From NCBI GenBank assembly GCA_003971905.1, contig RSEE01000056.1:248001-312000 (forward strand): DNA of 64,000 bases, written 5' to 3'. The notes beneath the pieces were generated by a model, which worked only from the letters and a program-made list of their open reading frames with translations, had not been told where the DNA came from and made no database searches. Position 1 is the stretch's first letter, and every line of letters begins with the position of its first letter. This document shows positions 12,454 through 23,565 of the stretch, piece after piece. A program made the position numbers and the translations under genes. Origin of the DNA: Moniliella sp. 'wahieum'. Lineage: Eukaryota; Basidiomycota; Moniliellomycetes; Moniliellales; Moniliellaceae.

Positions 12454-14449
12454 TCAAGGTCGGCGAAGAGAGTAGATGCAGACATCAAACTCGATCCGAG
12501 CCAACGGTTCGTGGGAGGGAATATCATCAATCCGGCTCTGGAGCACATCGTAGAGTGCATCCAGGGTATAGGCCACAGCGCCCTTGCTCAGTCGCCCGCG
12601 ATGGGAGAGGAGCTGACGCCAATGCGCCTCATACAAGTTCTTGGTGAGTGCAATAATGTGCTGGCCGTAGGCCTCGCGGCTTAGGTGGCCGGCATCGTAG
12701 GCGACCCAAGCCGGAGAGGGATGCGCAGCGGACGAGCCTGACTTTGCGGTCCCGAGCCGTGCGGCAGCTCGCCCAGACCACACGCCCACTCTACCGTCCA
12801 CAGAGACGCTTGGTCACGGAGAGTGTGCAAGCTCTGCTCCTGGCTGCGCGGGTAAATGGGGAGACTCATCATGGCCCGTGCCATGTCGGCCTTGAGCATG
12901 TTGCAGGAGACAAGGCGTTGAATGGAAGGGGTTAGCAAGGAGCTAAGCACACTCCACACTTCCTCCTTCTCTGGGCGGAGTGAGGGTGAGCCAAAGGCAG
13001 TACGCGCTCCATCGTCCCGTGCGATGTAGGCAACCACCAGCTGCCCTCCTGGGCGCACTTCACTTGCTCGGGCCAAGAGGAACCGACTCAGTTGCCGTTC
13101 CTGCTCGAAATCAGTTACGGGAACGAAGGAGGCCGAGGCGGAGGTGGGTGGCGGGCGAAAGGGGGGAGAAAGGGGACGTGTCAGATGATGGTGGGGCCGG
13201 GTGGGCCCAATGCAGATCCATCAGAGACACGCCCAGGTCAACGCTTTGACGGGGACAGACGGGCGTCGCAAAGGGTCGCGTGGTAAAGTACGGGAACACA
13301 TGAGCCGAGGGGGGTGGGCATGAAGAAATTCCTGGGAAAGGTAAGAGGTGGGATCGGTATCAAGCGCATCCATAAGATTGCGAAAGTCGGTTCCGTCACT
13401 ATAAGTATGAACGATAATCATGTCTGTACCTTCATCCTGGGCGGGAGAAGCAGCCGACAAGGCGTCAGCCAGGGTGCCGATTAAGTGTGACAACAACGAG
13501 AATGCACGCCCATGCACCGATCCGTATTCCACCACTCTCACCGGGCGGTCAGGGGAAGGAAGCGAACCTCCTTTGACCAAGGCCTCGAGGGAAGAGAAAA
13601 CTTCGCCCTTGCAGGATCAATTTCCTGTTTCTCTCGGGCAGAGCCGGTTGTTTGGATCGGACGCAGGCATTTCAGTCCCGAACAGGGCACCGAGCGCAGG
13701 TTTGGGCTCCGACCACCCGGAACCCCCTGGAGTTGCGGACAAGCTCTCTGTGGAAGTACGGGTAACGGAGGCAGGGCTGAATGGAGAATCGGGGGAAGTG
13801 AGCTTGTTTCCATACGAGGGTTGGCGGTGAGAGTCTTCTGAAAACGTAGAAGCAGCGGGACCGAGGCCATACTCGTCCTGCCCCGATGGGGCGGTCGAAG
13901 CGCCCCGGGGATCACGCAGGGGGGGACCAAAGAGGTAGCTTATATCTTCGGACCGCGGACGCGGGCGCCCATCAGGAGGAATAGGCCTCAACGAGGAGGT
14001 AGGCGAAAAAAGGGAGCTGGGCAGGACAGTGGAGCGGGAGGCGGCACGCTCAGCTAAGGAGGCGAGTGCTCTGGGTTGGACCTGACTCGGACGGAAGAAC
14101 TTGAGGTCCCCCTGCCCTGAAGGATGGCCCAAACCAAGCTCCAAGCCAGTGCTTACGGTGGGGGAGATGTTGCCAAGGGAAAAGTCGTCCGATGGGATGG
14201 AGGGGCGAGGAGACGGAGGGGGTGAGGACGAGTCTTCCTCGTCCAGGACGTTGGACAGGTCCACGAGGCGGGTGAGAGGGGAGAAGGAACGCTGGCACTA
14301 GGAAGGATGGGAGCTGTGGCCACACCTTGGACGCGCGGCATGCCTCGGACGGGCGGAGGCAGCTGGATGTTCCGTGGCCGGCGCCGAGTTCCCACTGCGT
14401 GGCTCGAGGCACCGGCCGAGTAAGGGACACCAGACTGGGAAGAGCTCAT
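12454..14449 (-). CDS. SABATH-like SAM-dependent carboxyl methyltransferase with long N-terminal extension
   Basis: The C-terminal half matches the SABATH family, which transfers methyl from S-adenosylmethionine to carboxylic acids. VRVVEYGSVHGRAFSLL (about 13520) fits the SAM-binding motif (usually D/E-x-G-S-x-x-G-x-N). MIIVHTYSDGTDFRNLM fits the x-H-N-D-x-P-x-N-D-F loop. VDLGVSLMDLHWAHP fits the SS-x-x-L-x-W-L strand, VRPGGQLVVAYIARDDG fits the L-x-P-G-G-x-x-V strand, and ALTKNLYEAHWRQLL fits the C-terminal helix. The start at 14449 (MSSSQSGVPYSAG) gives about 290 residues of Ser/Pro-rich leader before the domain, which plant and most fungal members lack. Frame changes sit near 14280, 13620, 13230 and 12770. 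A start at 14638 would add a Ser/Ala repeat encoded by a microsatellite and is less likely. Substrate is unknown. It is convergent with the Mus7-like gene. Confidence 0.7.
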
Positions 14450-14512
14450 CGGGCGCACATATCCCTGCAGATGAAGGAAGAGGTGGAGAGGTGGTAGGAG
14501 AGGGAGGGCTGT

Positions 14513-14601
14513 TGCGGATGCGGATGCGGATGCGGATGCGGATGCTGCGGATGGGAATAGAGATGCGGATGCGACTGCGACTGCGACTGCGGAGGCAGAG
14601 G
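14513..14601. repeat. GGATGC / GACTGC hexanucleotide microsatellite
   Basis: Tandem six-base units GGATGC run six times, interrupted, then become GACTGC units. The array lies just upstream of the methyltransferase start and would encode a Ser/Ala repeat if translation began at 14638. Confidence 0.9.
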
Positions 14602-15584
14602 TGGAGGTGGTGGTGTTGGTACTTGGGTCGTGCATCATGCATCATGGCTGACGGAGCAGCTGGCGTTGGGCCGCAGCGGCTGAAATTAGAGTTCAGTAGC
14701 CGCCGTTGTTGAAACGGGAGCCGCATCGGGACACCGCACACTGCTTCCGTGCGCCGCCGCGGACGGAGACAACGGCCGTCGTAGATTGCGTCTTGCCGCC
14801 TCCAGCGCGGGGGCAGTCAGCGCAGGTCAGTATCAGTGCTCCGTCCTCAAGCCTCAAGCCTCAAGCTTCAAGCTTCCACTCGGTCCGCAGGCCGCCCCTG
14901 CCCGAGAGCTCGAGCGTTCGGGCCCTGCTGAGTGCTCCGCGGCACTCGGCCGCACTCGGAGCTGGCTGCGGCGCACGGAGGTACTGCGGAACGCGTAATG
15001 CAAGGCACAATGCATCCTGTCGCAGATTCCGCAAATCTCAGATCGATCTCAGATGCGCGCCGGCCGATTCAGAATCAGATCTCAGATTCAGATCTTCACC
15101 ACCCAGATCTCAGATCTCACAATCGCCGCTTTCCCGCTCGGCACTTCCTTCGTCGCCATCGCCGCCAGCATCACCACCACCAGTCTACGCCCTCCCCAGC
15201 TCTCCACCGTGGGATAAACGTTTATCTGAGATCTGAATCTGAGCAGCAATAATAAAACTCTGCCTCCCTCACTTAATCCGACCTAGGCCTAGCGCCTACA
15301 TGAGGCGTCACGCGTTGCGCGTCACGCGTCACGCGTCATGCTTCATCAATCATTTCATTGCCTCTCATATATTGGTCACACGGAAGCGAAGATGACGATG
15401 ATAGATGAATGGCATTGCAGAGGCGGTCCACAGACTACATGAAGTGCATGTGACGGCACTCTCACTCCAATCTCCATCGCTGGCCTCGGCCATCGATCAC
15501 CCCGATGGAGAGCGTATCACATATCAGGTGATGGAACGTATGGACAGGCTAGTACCTCTGTTGTGACGCCACACTGGCGTAGTG

Positions 15585-15715
15585 GCGCCGGTAGCCCAAG
15601 TCCGGAACCTTCTGGTTTGTTCCGTGCAATATTCCTTCCTGGCTGGCAGGAATATTCTAGCCTCTGTAGCTCATGTGCAATGCAATACACTACCAACTGC
15701 CTGCTCTGGTCTAAC
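15585..15715 (+). repeat. Dispersed hairpin repeat, copy 1
   Basis: About 130 bases that recur in the same orientation at 48686-48825. Shared blocks include GTAGCCCAAG, GGAACCTTC, AATATTCCTTCCTGG, GGCAGGAATATTCT, CTCTGTAGCTCAT and CAATACA. Inside is a perfect inverted repeat, AATATTCCT (15628-15636) and AGGAATATT (15648-15656), with an 11-base loop. No coding frame is shared. Confidence 0.8.
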
Positions 15716-18265
15716 ATCTGTTGAACAAGAGCTGATGCACTGGTGAAAAAGATGGCCGATAATCGGGGTATAACCGGGGTAACCGGTAACCGGTAACACA
15801 GTATCGAACGGCCAAACAAGCCGCACGGGACTGAAGTTCCCTGGTCCAGCCAGAGTCTCAGGGCTTCATAGCCTCGGCCTGCCGTCACTAGCGTCACTAT
15901 AGTCACTTGACCGCACATTGAAGCTTAAAGGCTAGTCACTAGTCAGCAGCCAGCACTCAGCGAACTACTCTCAACTCTAATGGACAGCGCCAAGGCCCAA
16001 CAAGGATCATAGAAGGGGACCGTATTAGGTCAACCAAAGTGGGTAGCATTACGTTGTATGAGCGTCAGCAGAGTGGACCCCGCTTGTGCCTATATGAGAG
16101 CTTGTAAGCACCTGCAAGCTGCACACTTCTGCCCCGCTACCAATGCCCTGACCACCAATGAGAGCAGGTGCATATTGAACAGAGATTCTCTTGTGGCCCG
16201 CTTATGGTTCCTGTATATACTTACGTGCCAGGAGAGGGGAGGAAGCAGCTGATTCACCCCTTTGAGTTCATGAACTGTTCACAGAGGAGAGAAAGCCATT
16301 GAACTTGAACTGTGAACATGTGAACTGACACCGTTGTGTGACCGAGAAAAGGAGACGATATAATACGCGAGAGATTGAGCTGCGACAGACCCTCCTCACA
16401 TTGAAAGAAAGATCTCCGGCGTTCGCGCCCACGGCTCTCGAGGTAGAACCCTACACAGATAATGAGGAAAAGGGGGAGAGCGCTAAACATAGGTACTGTG
16501 ATCCTTAGATCCGCAGCTGAGGGGGGGCAACGATATAAGCATGCATACACACGCCTCGGGAAACTCCCCCAAAACCATGCGGGCCCGCATGCACTTCTTG
16601 TTCGCCCTTGAAGTGTTAAATCCATTGAAGTCACCTGGTAAACGAGAACTCCGACACACAGGTCAATAAAAGGGGCAATCAACGCATCGTCCGTATGAAT
16701 TAAGGTTGACCCACCGGATGGCTCGTGCGTTTGACCAAGGTCCCTCCGTCCCTCATTAAACCTAGGAGTGCTATTGTTTTCTCGCGGTTCTGTTTTTCCT
16801 TGTTCCGCAGAACCAGGTCAAGTGACGATGACTTGCTGCTTCTTGTCCCTTTCTGTAGGGTTGTTTGGTTTTGGCATAGAGGCCAAAACCACACATCACT
16901 GGTACGGTTGCATATCCCTCGAGGACAATTCTAGGTCTCAGTTAGGGAGGGCTGATACCAGAAGGATGTACACTCTTGTGCGCCCGGTATATGTATTTCG
17001 AGAGAGAAGACACATTGCAATGGATGTAGAGCAGACTGTGAGTGCCTCTGATACGCGCAATTAAGGAGTCAAAAGACAGTCCATGATGGACAAGCAGAGC
17101 CGCAAAGGTCATGACGTGTTCCGTTTCGACGGGCCTGAGCATGGACGCTATCGATGCTATGGCGGTCCTTGCAGTGCGTATACACGCCGCTGAAGTCGCA
17201 AGGTGTTTTCAGATGTGGGCACGATGATAGAGCCTGGAGTGGGGGCGACCAGCGGAATTGGAGCAGATACTTCCGCCAGTTTGAGTGGCCAAAGGCTCGA
17301 CAGAGCTAGACCACAAACAAGCAATTGCTAGTCAACTAGTGTCACATGTCACTCTAGTGACTAGTGACTACTGAGTCACAGTCTGAGCACTGTAGCTCCG
17401 CCTGAGCTACGCAGTGTGCTCCAGCGCACAATTGCCGACACCGGGCTGTGCAGCCAATGCGCCGAGCGCGGTGGCCGGTGGCCGGTGGAGGCCCATTGCG
17501 CATGCAGCAGGGGGGCACAGACACGCACACGGCGCAGCCAGGAATTAGTACTGTCACGCGTCACGCGTCACGTGTCACGCGCACGCATTATGCATCACAT
17601 GCATCACGCATCTTGAAGCATACCGTCACACGTCATGCATCATGGCGTCATCGCGTCATGCTTGCTGCAAGCATGCTGCAAATGACCCGTGTTTCCCTCC
17701 GCCACCGCTTTACCCACACCTCTCTCTGCCCCATTATTGCTTGCCTTCTTCGCTTCCTTCGCGGCTTGGCCGGGCCTCCGACCTATGTTCAGACCGAAGG
17801 AGGAAGGTCTATGTGGGTGGAGTAGCGGGAGGCCACACCCGGTCAAGGCCCCCGCCAAGTCCAGTTGGGGCCAGCGTCAGGTTCCGCACGGTTGCGCTCA
17901 GCAGACTCGGGTTGCGGGGAATCGCGTCTCGGCAGGCTCGAGGCCAGGGGGGCGCTGATGCTGTGTACTGACGCTGCAGAGCCCCAGTGCCCGGGAGGGG
18001 CGCTTCGAATTGCTTCTTCCGCAGCGCAGCCCAACGGGACACAGGCCGGATGCCGGGCTGATAAGCCCAACTGCCCCGCTGCCCGCAGCCAGCCACGCGT
18101 CCGCCCGTTCAGACTGCACAGGCGACACTGCCCGTCTGCGGTGCTGCGTCACGACGAAATGGCGCACGACACTGGCCTAGTGGCTGCCACCGGGATTGGG
18201 TACGTGTCGCGCGCGCCCGCACCTCACGGGTCAAATCCGTAGTTGACCGATGATGAGAGCGGACG

Positions 18266-18271
18266 TATATA
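18266..18271 (+). promoter_or_regulatory. TATA element upstream of TBP gene
   Basis: TATATA in GACGTATATAGGGG, about 265 bases upstream of the TBP start codon. Placement allows a long 5' leader; the leader contains a GCCGTC microsatellite at about 18467-18492. Confidence 0.4.
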
Positions 18272-18532
18272 GGGGAGCGCCCGCCGCTGCGCACCACCCA
18301 CCGCCACAGCCCGCCGCCCCCTGTCAGGATCACAGGGCCACAGCCGATCCCCTGTTTTTGAAATTGCAACGCGTGCCGGTTCTCAATAACCTCTGCTTCT
18401 CCTGAGTGACCAACAGCCCAAAGGAGGCTCAGCCCCGTGCACAGTACAACACAGTCTTGGCACCGTTGCCGTCGCCGTCGCCGTCGCCGCCGTTCTTGTC
18501 AATACTGCATCTCCACCAGACCTCATTCTCCG

Positions 18533-19292
18533 ATGGTTAGTCTTGCCCTTCCTGGGGCGGGTGCGCCTGGTGCCGACCTCGCCCCGGTCCCGGCTCCGGC
18601 TCCGGCTCTGGCTCTGCCTAAGCAACTCGCCTCCGCCGCACCGACGGTCGCCGCCACCCCTGTCACCCCCGCTGCCGCACAGCACGAGGTTTTGCCCACG
18701 CTGCAGTAAGTCGGTTTTCTCCTTGTCCTGAGCGCCTAAGCTCACATGGTTCATGTTGCGCAGAAATATTGTTGCAACAGTGAACCTCGAGGTGCGCTTG
18801 GACCTCAAGACGATTGCTCTGCGTGCTCGCAATGCCGAGTACAACCCCAAACGGTTTGCTGCTGTCATTATGCGTATTCGTGAACCACGGACGACAGCGT
18901 TGCTCTTCGCATCGGGTAAGATGGTGGTGACGGGTGCCAAGTCCGAGGACGACAGCCGTCTGGCCAGCCGCAAGTATGCGCGCATTGTTCAAAAGCTGGG
19001 CTTTGAGGCCAAGTTTTCAGAGTTTAAGATTCAAAACATTGTGGGATCTTGCGACGTGGGTTTCCCCATCCGCCTTGAGGGACTGGCCTATTCGCACGGC
19101 CCATTCACTTCATATGAACCTGAGCTCTTCCCCGGGCTCATTTACCGCATGGTCAAACCCAAGGTTGTTCTACTTGTGTTCGTCTCGGGCAAGATTGTTC
19201 TCACGGGTGCCAAACATCGTGACGAGATCTATGATGCCTTCCGATTGATCAAGCCTGTGCTCGCCGAGTTCCAGGCTGCACCGAAGCCTTGA
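18533..19292 (+). CDS. SPT15: TATA-binding protein (TBP)
   Basis: Core promoter-binding subunit of TFIID and part of Pol I and Pol III initiation factors. Exon 1 (18533-18705) encodes a 57-residue Ala/Pro-rich N-terminal tail. An intron at 18706-18763 (GTAAGT to CAG) is followed by an uninterrupted exon to the stop at 19292, giving 233 residues. The saddle core is complete: [20 protein letters not shown] opens the first repeat. [20 protein letters not shown] and [20 protein letters not shown] follow, then [26 protein letters not shown] and a C-terminal helix. Both stirrup/convex motifs expected of the two pseudo-repeats are present. It is one of the few genes here with no frame break. I chose the start at 18533 because upstream in-frame sequence (from 18437) is a microsatellite-derived Arg tract. 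Confidence 0.97.
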
Positions 19293-20278
19293 TTGTTGTC
19301 GGTTATACATGGTGCGTCTCCAAGACGCGCCCACCGTCATACGCGCGTTATTTTCTCTCGCGGGCCCGGCCTTTCGTTCACTTACATTGGACCTTCGGAG
19401 AGAGGACTTGGTTTCATCGCATACCTCTCTCTCATTTTCAGCACGTTTCCTCTTCCTTTCCTGTACCCATCTTCCCCTCTCCCTCTCCCCTTCAGCACTA
19501 CATTGTACAGCATGTAAAACAGGTCCATCTCATCCATCAAAGTGACCAATCATTTTGTCGTTTGGTGTGCAGATGAGTATGAGCCTTGGACCGTCGCACA
19601 GTTTACTTGTCCCTTCCGGTTTGGCCTCAGTGAGATTTTTTGCCAAGCAGCAGAGCGCTTTTAACGCCTAGCGGTTAGTATACCAGCGAGACCCATTACG
19701 TGAGCAATAGCGCCTACGTCTCTTGATCGAGATCCTATTACTGGCGCATTTATAATCTTCGAAGATGTCAGACAGGACAATGCGACGCAACGCACGCAAT
19801 GGAGGCACTACACCTCCACACCAGGCTGGCGATGCATGATGCATGATGTGGGCTGAGATTCTGAGACGCAGCAGCGGTGGGTTGAACTTCAACAACGTGG
19901 AGACGTTGAGTCGAAGCTGATCGTGGGAGCGGAGGAACTGGGAAGCGGTCCAGGTCTGGGTCTATTCGGCCTGTCGAGCCGGAATAGCCGCCGGGCGGGG
20001 CCTGGCCTGGGCGTATTCCCCGCAGCTGAGAGAATGCCTATCGATTATCGGTGATGCCGATTATGTACGCCCCCTCTTTTCCCCGGTCACACCGCCAGCG
20101 TGTCACATGTCACGCGTCTTCAGGCGGACAAGTTGTGTTTCAGCTGCTGCCGTTTGGGTGAGGCAAACTGCAACAGCAACCAGAAGCCAGAGGACCAGCA
20201 CGTCCTGGCTGAAGACTCTCTTCTCTTCCCACCACCTCAGCCTTCGCGCGCCGGGCTCCGCTCTTTTTCTCCACCAGC
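19293..20278. other. Intergenic region between TBP and ODC1
   Basis: T/C-rich 3' flank of TBP to about 19560, then GATGCATGATGCATGATG (19831-19850). A G/C-rich stretch follows, and TGTCACATGTCACGCGTC sits at 20101-20117, close to the carrier start. No gene is seen. Confidence 0.5.
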
Positions 20279-21375
20279 ATGTCTGCTCCCTCGCCGTCGG
20301 CGCCCAAGCGTACGCTATCTCCCCCTTCCTGCCTCCGTCTTTCACTAACACCCATCCCTACGCCCCTCAGCACTGCCCTTCTATGCCCAGTTCTCGGCTG
20401 GCGCCATTGCTGGTGTGACGGAGTTGCTCTGCCTCTATCCGCTTGGTACGTTCCTCCTCCCCTGTTCGTGCGTCTGCCTGCGTATCTTCATACTGACCTG
20501 AAACAGATGTGGTCAAGACGCGGATGCAGCTGCAGACTGCGGGCTCCGGCCCGCAGTACAAGAACATGTTTGACTGTTTCGCCCAGATCATCAAGACGGA
20601 AGGGCCCCGGACGCTTTACCGTGGCTTGGGTGCGCCCATTTGCCTCGAGGCACCCAAGAGGGCAGTCAAGTTTGCTGCGAACGACTTTTGGGGTGCTCAG
20701 TTCCGCCAGTTGACAGGCGCAACGCACATGACCCAAGGGCTGGCTCTGTTGACTGGGTGCGCGGGGGTGCAACGGAAAGCTTTGTGGTGACGCCCTTTGA
20801 GCTGGTCAAAATCCGCCTGCAGGACAAAGCTTCGGCCAAGCTCTACTCGGGCCCCATTGACGTGGCCAAGAAGATCATCCTGGCCCACGGGCCGCTGGGG
20901 CTGTACAAGGGCATGGAATCGACTTTCTGGCGGCACGTGGCTTGGAACGGCGGGTACTTTGGCTGCATTTACCAAGTCAAAGGTCTCTTGCCCACCGCGA
21001 CTGTACGTCTGCCTTCTTTTTATGCGTGAGAGTGTCTGAGTGTTGACCGTTCCTTTTCCAGACCAAGACGCAGGAGCTGACCAACAACTTCATCTCCGGT
21101 GCCATTGGCGGCGGTGTCGGCACGGCCATCAACACCCCCTTTGATGTGGTTAAAAGCCGGATCCAGAGCTCCAACCCTGCGCCAGGGGTGGTGCCCAAGT
21201 ACAACTGGACCTTCCCCTCGCTCGCGCTGATCGCGCGGGAAGAAGGATTCAGCGCGTTGTACAAGGGCTTTGCGCCCAAGGTCCTCCGTCTCGCGCCGGG
21301 AGGTGGTGTCTTGCTTCTTGTAGTTGAGGCAGTGCTGAACCAGTGGCGCAACCTCCTGGGCCCCCTTACAAGTAA
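20279..21375 (+). CDS. ODC1: Mitochondrial 2-oxodicarboxylate carrier
   Basis: Inner-membrane SLC25 carrier exchanging 2-oxoadipate or 2-oxoglutarate between matrix and cytosol, linked to lysine metabolism. It aligns along its length with yeast Odc1/Odc2: PLPFYAQFSAGAIAGVTELL, YPLDVVKTRMQLQ, LEAPKRAVKFAANDFWG, FVVTPFELVKIRLQDKASAK, WRHVAWNGGYFG, NTPFDVVKSRIQSSNP and YKGFAPKVLRLAPGGG. All three P-x-D/E-x-x-K-x-R repeat motifs are intact. Exons are 20279-20309, 20371-20445, 20507-21002 and 21062-21375. One G is missing near 20764 (TGCAG-ATESFVV) and one C near 21366. Correcting the latter ends the protein NLLGPPYK, the same distance after GGG as yeast Odc1; uncorrected, the frame runs to 21466. 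About 305 residues. Confidence 0.95.
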
Positions 21376-21658
21376 TCTGCCCCTCTCTCGTCCTATTGTC
21401 GATCTCTCCTCTGGTATGAAACGATGTGCTTTTCTCTTCTGGGTATTTTTTCTCTGTTGCAGCTAGAAACAGGTAGGAAGACTGCATGCCTTGTCCACTC
21501 TCAATTTCACCCTGGCCGGCGCGAGTGTGTTTCCTATCAACAGAGTAATGCAATGTTTCCGCATCAGACGCCCCTTCCCTTAGCCAGTGTAGCTACGACT
21601 ACTCTGTTATACAGAACATAGGTGCATTGGCAAGTAGTCCACGAATCTGAGCTGAGGC

Positions 21659-22095
21659 TTAATGCTCGGCGTGGATCTCAATGGGCTTGGCAGCCTCTTT
21701 GAGGTATTCAGAGATGGACAGGCCCGCGTCGGTCACGCCCTCCGTCTTGGGAGGTTCAGCATGATCAGGCTCGGCGGCTGCGTACGCATCCAACTCACTG
21801 GCCAAGGCGGAAGAGGAGGGAAGCGCAGGGGGTGTGGGCCCCTTGGGCGCAGCAAACTCACGCACCACACCCACGTGTGCATCGGCGGCCTACGAAGCAC
21901 AGTCAGCACACCATGTTTGTTGTCCGCCAAGGGAGAGCAGAGCAAGACGAAACACACCTTGGGCGCCGGCTTGAAGTTCTTCAGGTTGACCAAGTACAGG
22001 TCCTGAACAACGTCGCGTCTCAGCGCCGAGGTGGCCAAGGTGCGCGATCCCCGCAGAGCGGGCGCGGCCGCACGGACAAGCAGACGCGCAGACAT
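21659..22095 (-). CDS. ATP14: Mitochondrial F1Fo-ATP synthase subunit h
   Basis: Peripheral-stalk subunit h of mitochondrial ATP synthase. Exon 1 (22095-21958) encodes an Arg/Ala-rich mitochondrial presequence (MSARLLVRAAAPALRG), then DVVQDLYLVNLKNFKPAPK, the family signature. A 68-nt intron (21957-21890, GTGTGT to TAG) is followed by AADAHVGVVREFAAPKGP and an acidic Pro/Ala-rich tail with ISEYLKEAAKPIEIHAEH. The total of 122 residues is normal for the family, and there is no frame break. I chose the start at 22095 over an in-frame ATG at 22137 because it yields the canonical presequence. It is divergent from the ATPase-inhibitor gene, 552 bases away. Confidence 0.92.
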
Positions 22096-22647
22096 GGCGG
22101 CACAGACGGGTCGAGGAGCAGCGGTGGAGCAGCACAAGCGGCGTTATGCGCTTGCCGCTTCAATTTGAAGTTCAAGTCAAGTGTGATGTCACCGTGACAC
22201 GGGACATGTGACAGTGTGTCAAGTTGAACGTTCAAGTTGACCATTGAACTTGAACGTTTTAGACCAAGGCGCCGAGGCCCGAGGCTTCGGCGTCTTCAAT
22301 TTCAAGGACCGACCCGACCCGCCCATCCAGCCTAGCCGAGGGAGAAGCAGCGGCACCGGCATATTCCGAGCCTCCTCTCCACAGCACTGCCCCCATGCTT
22401 CCTGGGCTTTCCTGTGCCAGCTGGCGCGATCCGGCACAGGGGTAGTCCTTTCTGAGGTTAGCTAATCGCCATCAACCCTACTGCGTCACACCCGAGACGG
22501 GGCACCAGAGCGCTCTTCCCCCCGAGCAGGTGGGCTTGGCCTGTGCACCGATCTCGGGTGCTGATGGCTGGGCAAGCCAGCAAGGCCACTCTGGGTCCCG
22601 CCAGGTCAATCCACCCCCACCACTCTCCCTTGCTTCCGCCACTCACC
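22096..22647. promoter_or_regulatory. Shared divergent promoter of ATP14 and INH1 with 12-bp inverted repeat
   Basis: The 552-base gap between two head-to-head ATP-synthase genes contains a perfect inverted repeat, AACGTTCAAGTT (22227-22238) and AACTTGAACGTT (22247-22258), with an 8-base spacer. Nearby are TGAAGTTCAAGTCAAG (about 22166) and the palindromic words GTCACCGTGAC and GACATGTGAC. No open frame here looks like a gene. Its role as a regulator binding site is inferred only from symmetry and position. Confidence 0.45.
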
Positions 22648-23188
22648 ATGATTGCTCCCCTTCGCCGCGCCACCCTCGCTGCCCCTCGCATGTTCGGCCA
22701 AGTCCGCTTCGCCTCCGGCCCGGCCGGCTCCTCGTCTTCTGGTGCGACGGCCAACTCGGCGTCCTACAAGAACCGCGAGCAGGGCGAGGAGACCGTTTAC
22801 ATTAAGCAGCACGAGGCTGAGCAGCTGAAGAAGTGTACGTCCTTCGTTATTTTGACCGCAGTGGTCGGTCTCCTGCCCGCACTAGTTGCGACTAACCTGT
22901 CCACACATTTTCCCCCTACACAGACAAGGAGAAGATCGAGGCCCACAAGAAGGAGATTGAGAAGGTACGTAACTCATTCCCTGTTACACTAGCTGGCTCT
23001 TCTCTCCCTCCCTGCATTCTTTTTGGTCCAGCATGCCGTCCTTTGCATGTTTTCTTTCACGGGGCGGCATGACTATTGGGCGGGAGGAAGCGGTTGGCCT
23101 TTGTACTTGAGTGATTGCCGTATGGATGACATGTCTGACCTCTTTTTTCCAGCTCGAGGCCGAGGTCAAGGACATCGAGTCAAAGTAA
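22648..23188 (+). CDS. INH1: Mitochondrial F1-ATPase inhibitor (IF1)
   Basis: Small matrix protein that blocks ATP hydrolysis by the F1 motor when the membrane potential falls. Three exons: 22648-22834, 22924-22964 and 23153-23188, 87 residues in all. The presequence MIAPLRRATLAAPRMFGQVR is followed by a Ser/Gly linker and NREQGEETVYIKQHEAEQLK, the inhibitory helix. A coiled-coil tail, YKEKIEAHKKEIEKLEAE, ends in VKDIESK. Introns begin GTACGT and end CAG; the first splits the Tyr codon of LKKY. No frame break is seen. It is head-to-head with ATP14. Confidence 0.94.
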
Positions 23189-23472
23189 ACCAATCTACAG
23201 CTTGCTCCAATTCATCTTGCCCCATATGTGTTCATTGTCCAACACATCCACCGATTTTGGAGTGTTCTCAGTGACCTCTAGCAGGAACCCCTTCCGGACC
23301 CATATGGACGAAGGGGCTTTGGATCCGCAAACCACTCGGTAGTGTAGGTGGCTTGAAAGGAAAGGTTACGCATGTATGGCAACTCAGTCGGGTCGAAGTG
23401 GATGAGATAGTCATTTTGGGGCGAGCCAAAAAGCACGTCAGGAAAGCGGCCCATTCCGCAATCAAAAATGTT

Positions 23473-23565
23473 TCTCCCTCTGGGAGTCGAACCCAGGACA
23501 TTCAGAGCGACGATAGCCGCGTGACCAATTACAATCTGACGCTCTTCCAACTGAGCTAAGGAGAG
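23473..23565 (-). tRNA. tRNA-Tyr (GTA), intron-containing, copy 1
   Basis: On the minus strand the acceptor arm CTCTCCT, positions TA, and D arm GCTCAGTTGGAAGAGC lead to the anticodon stem TCAGA and loop TTGTAA with anticodon GTA. An intron of about 22 nt (TTGGTCACGCGGCTATCGTC) follows position 37, then TCTGA closes the stem. The T arm is CTGGGTTCGACTCCCAG. Eukaryotic tRNA-Tyr normally has such an intron. The 3' acceptor strand reads AGGGAG where pairing requires AGGGGAG, so one G is missing relative to the copy at 37781. Confidence 0.92.

Larger units (their letters stand above)
14450..18532. other. 4-kb gene-poor, repeat-rich intergenic region
   Basis: No gene is supported in this stretch. 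From the left it holds a GGATGC/GACTGC microsatellite (14513-14601), CAAGCCTCAAGCTTCAAGC words (about 14848-14875) and a GATCTCAGATTCAGATC cluster (15040-15120). Then come GCGTCACGCGTCACGCGTCA (15309-15340), a dispersed hairpin repeat (15585-15715), GTAACCGGTAACCGGTAAC (about 15778-15796) and GTCACTAGTGACT-type words (17330-17372). Further along are another CACGCGTCACGCGTCAC cluster (17555-17580) and ATGCATCACATGCATCACGC (17587-17610). Small open frames on both strands show no conserved features. The last 270 bases are the TBP promoter. Confidence 0.6.
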
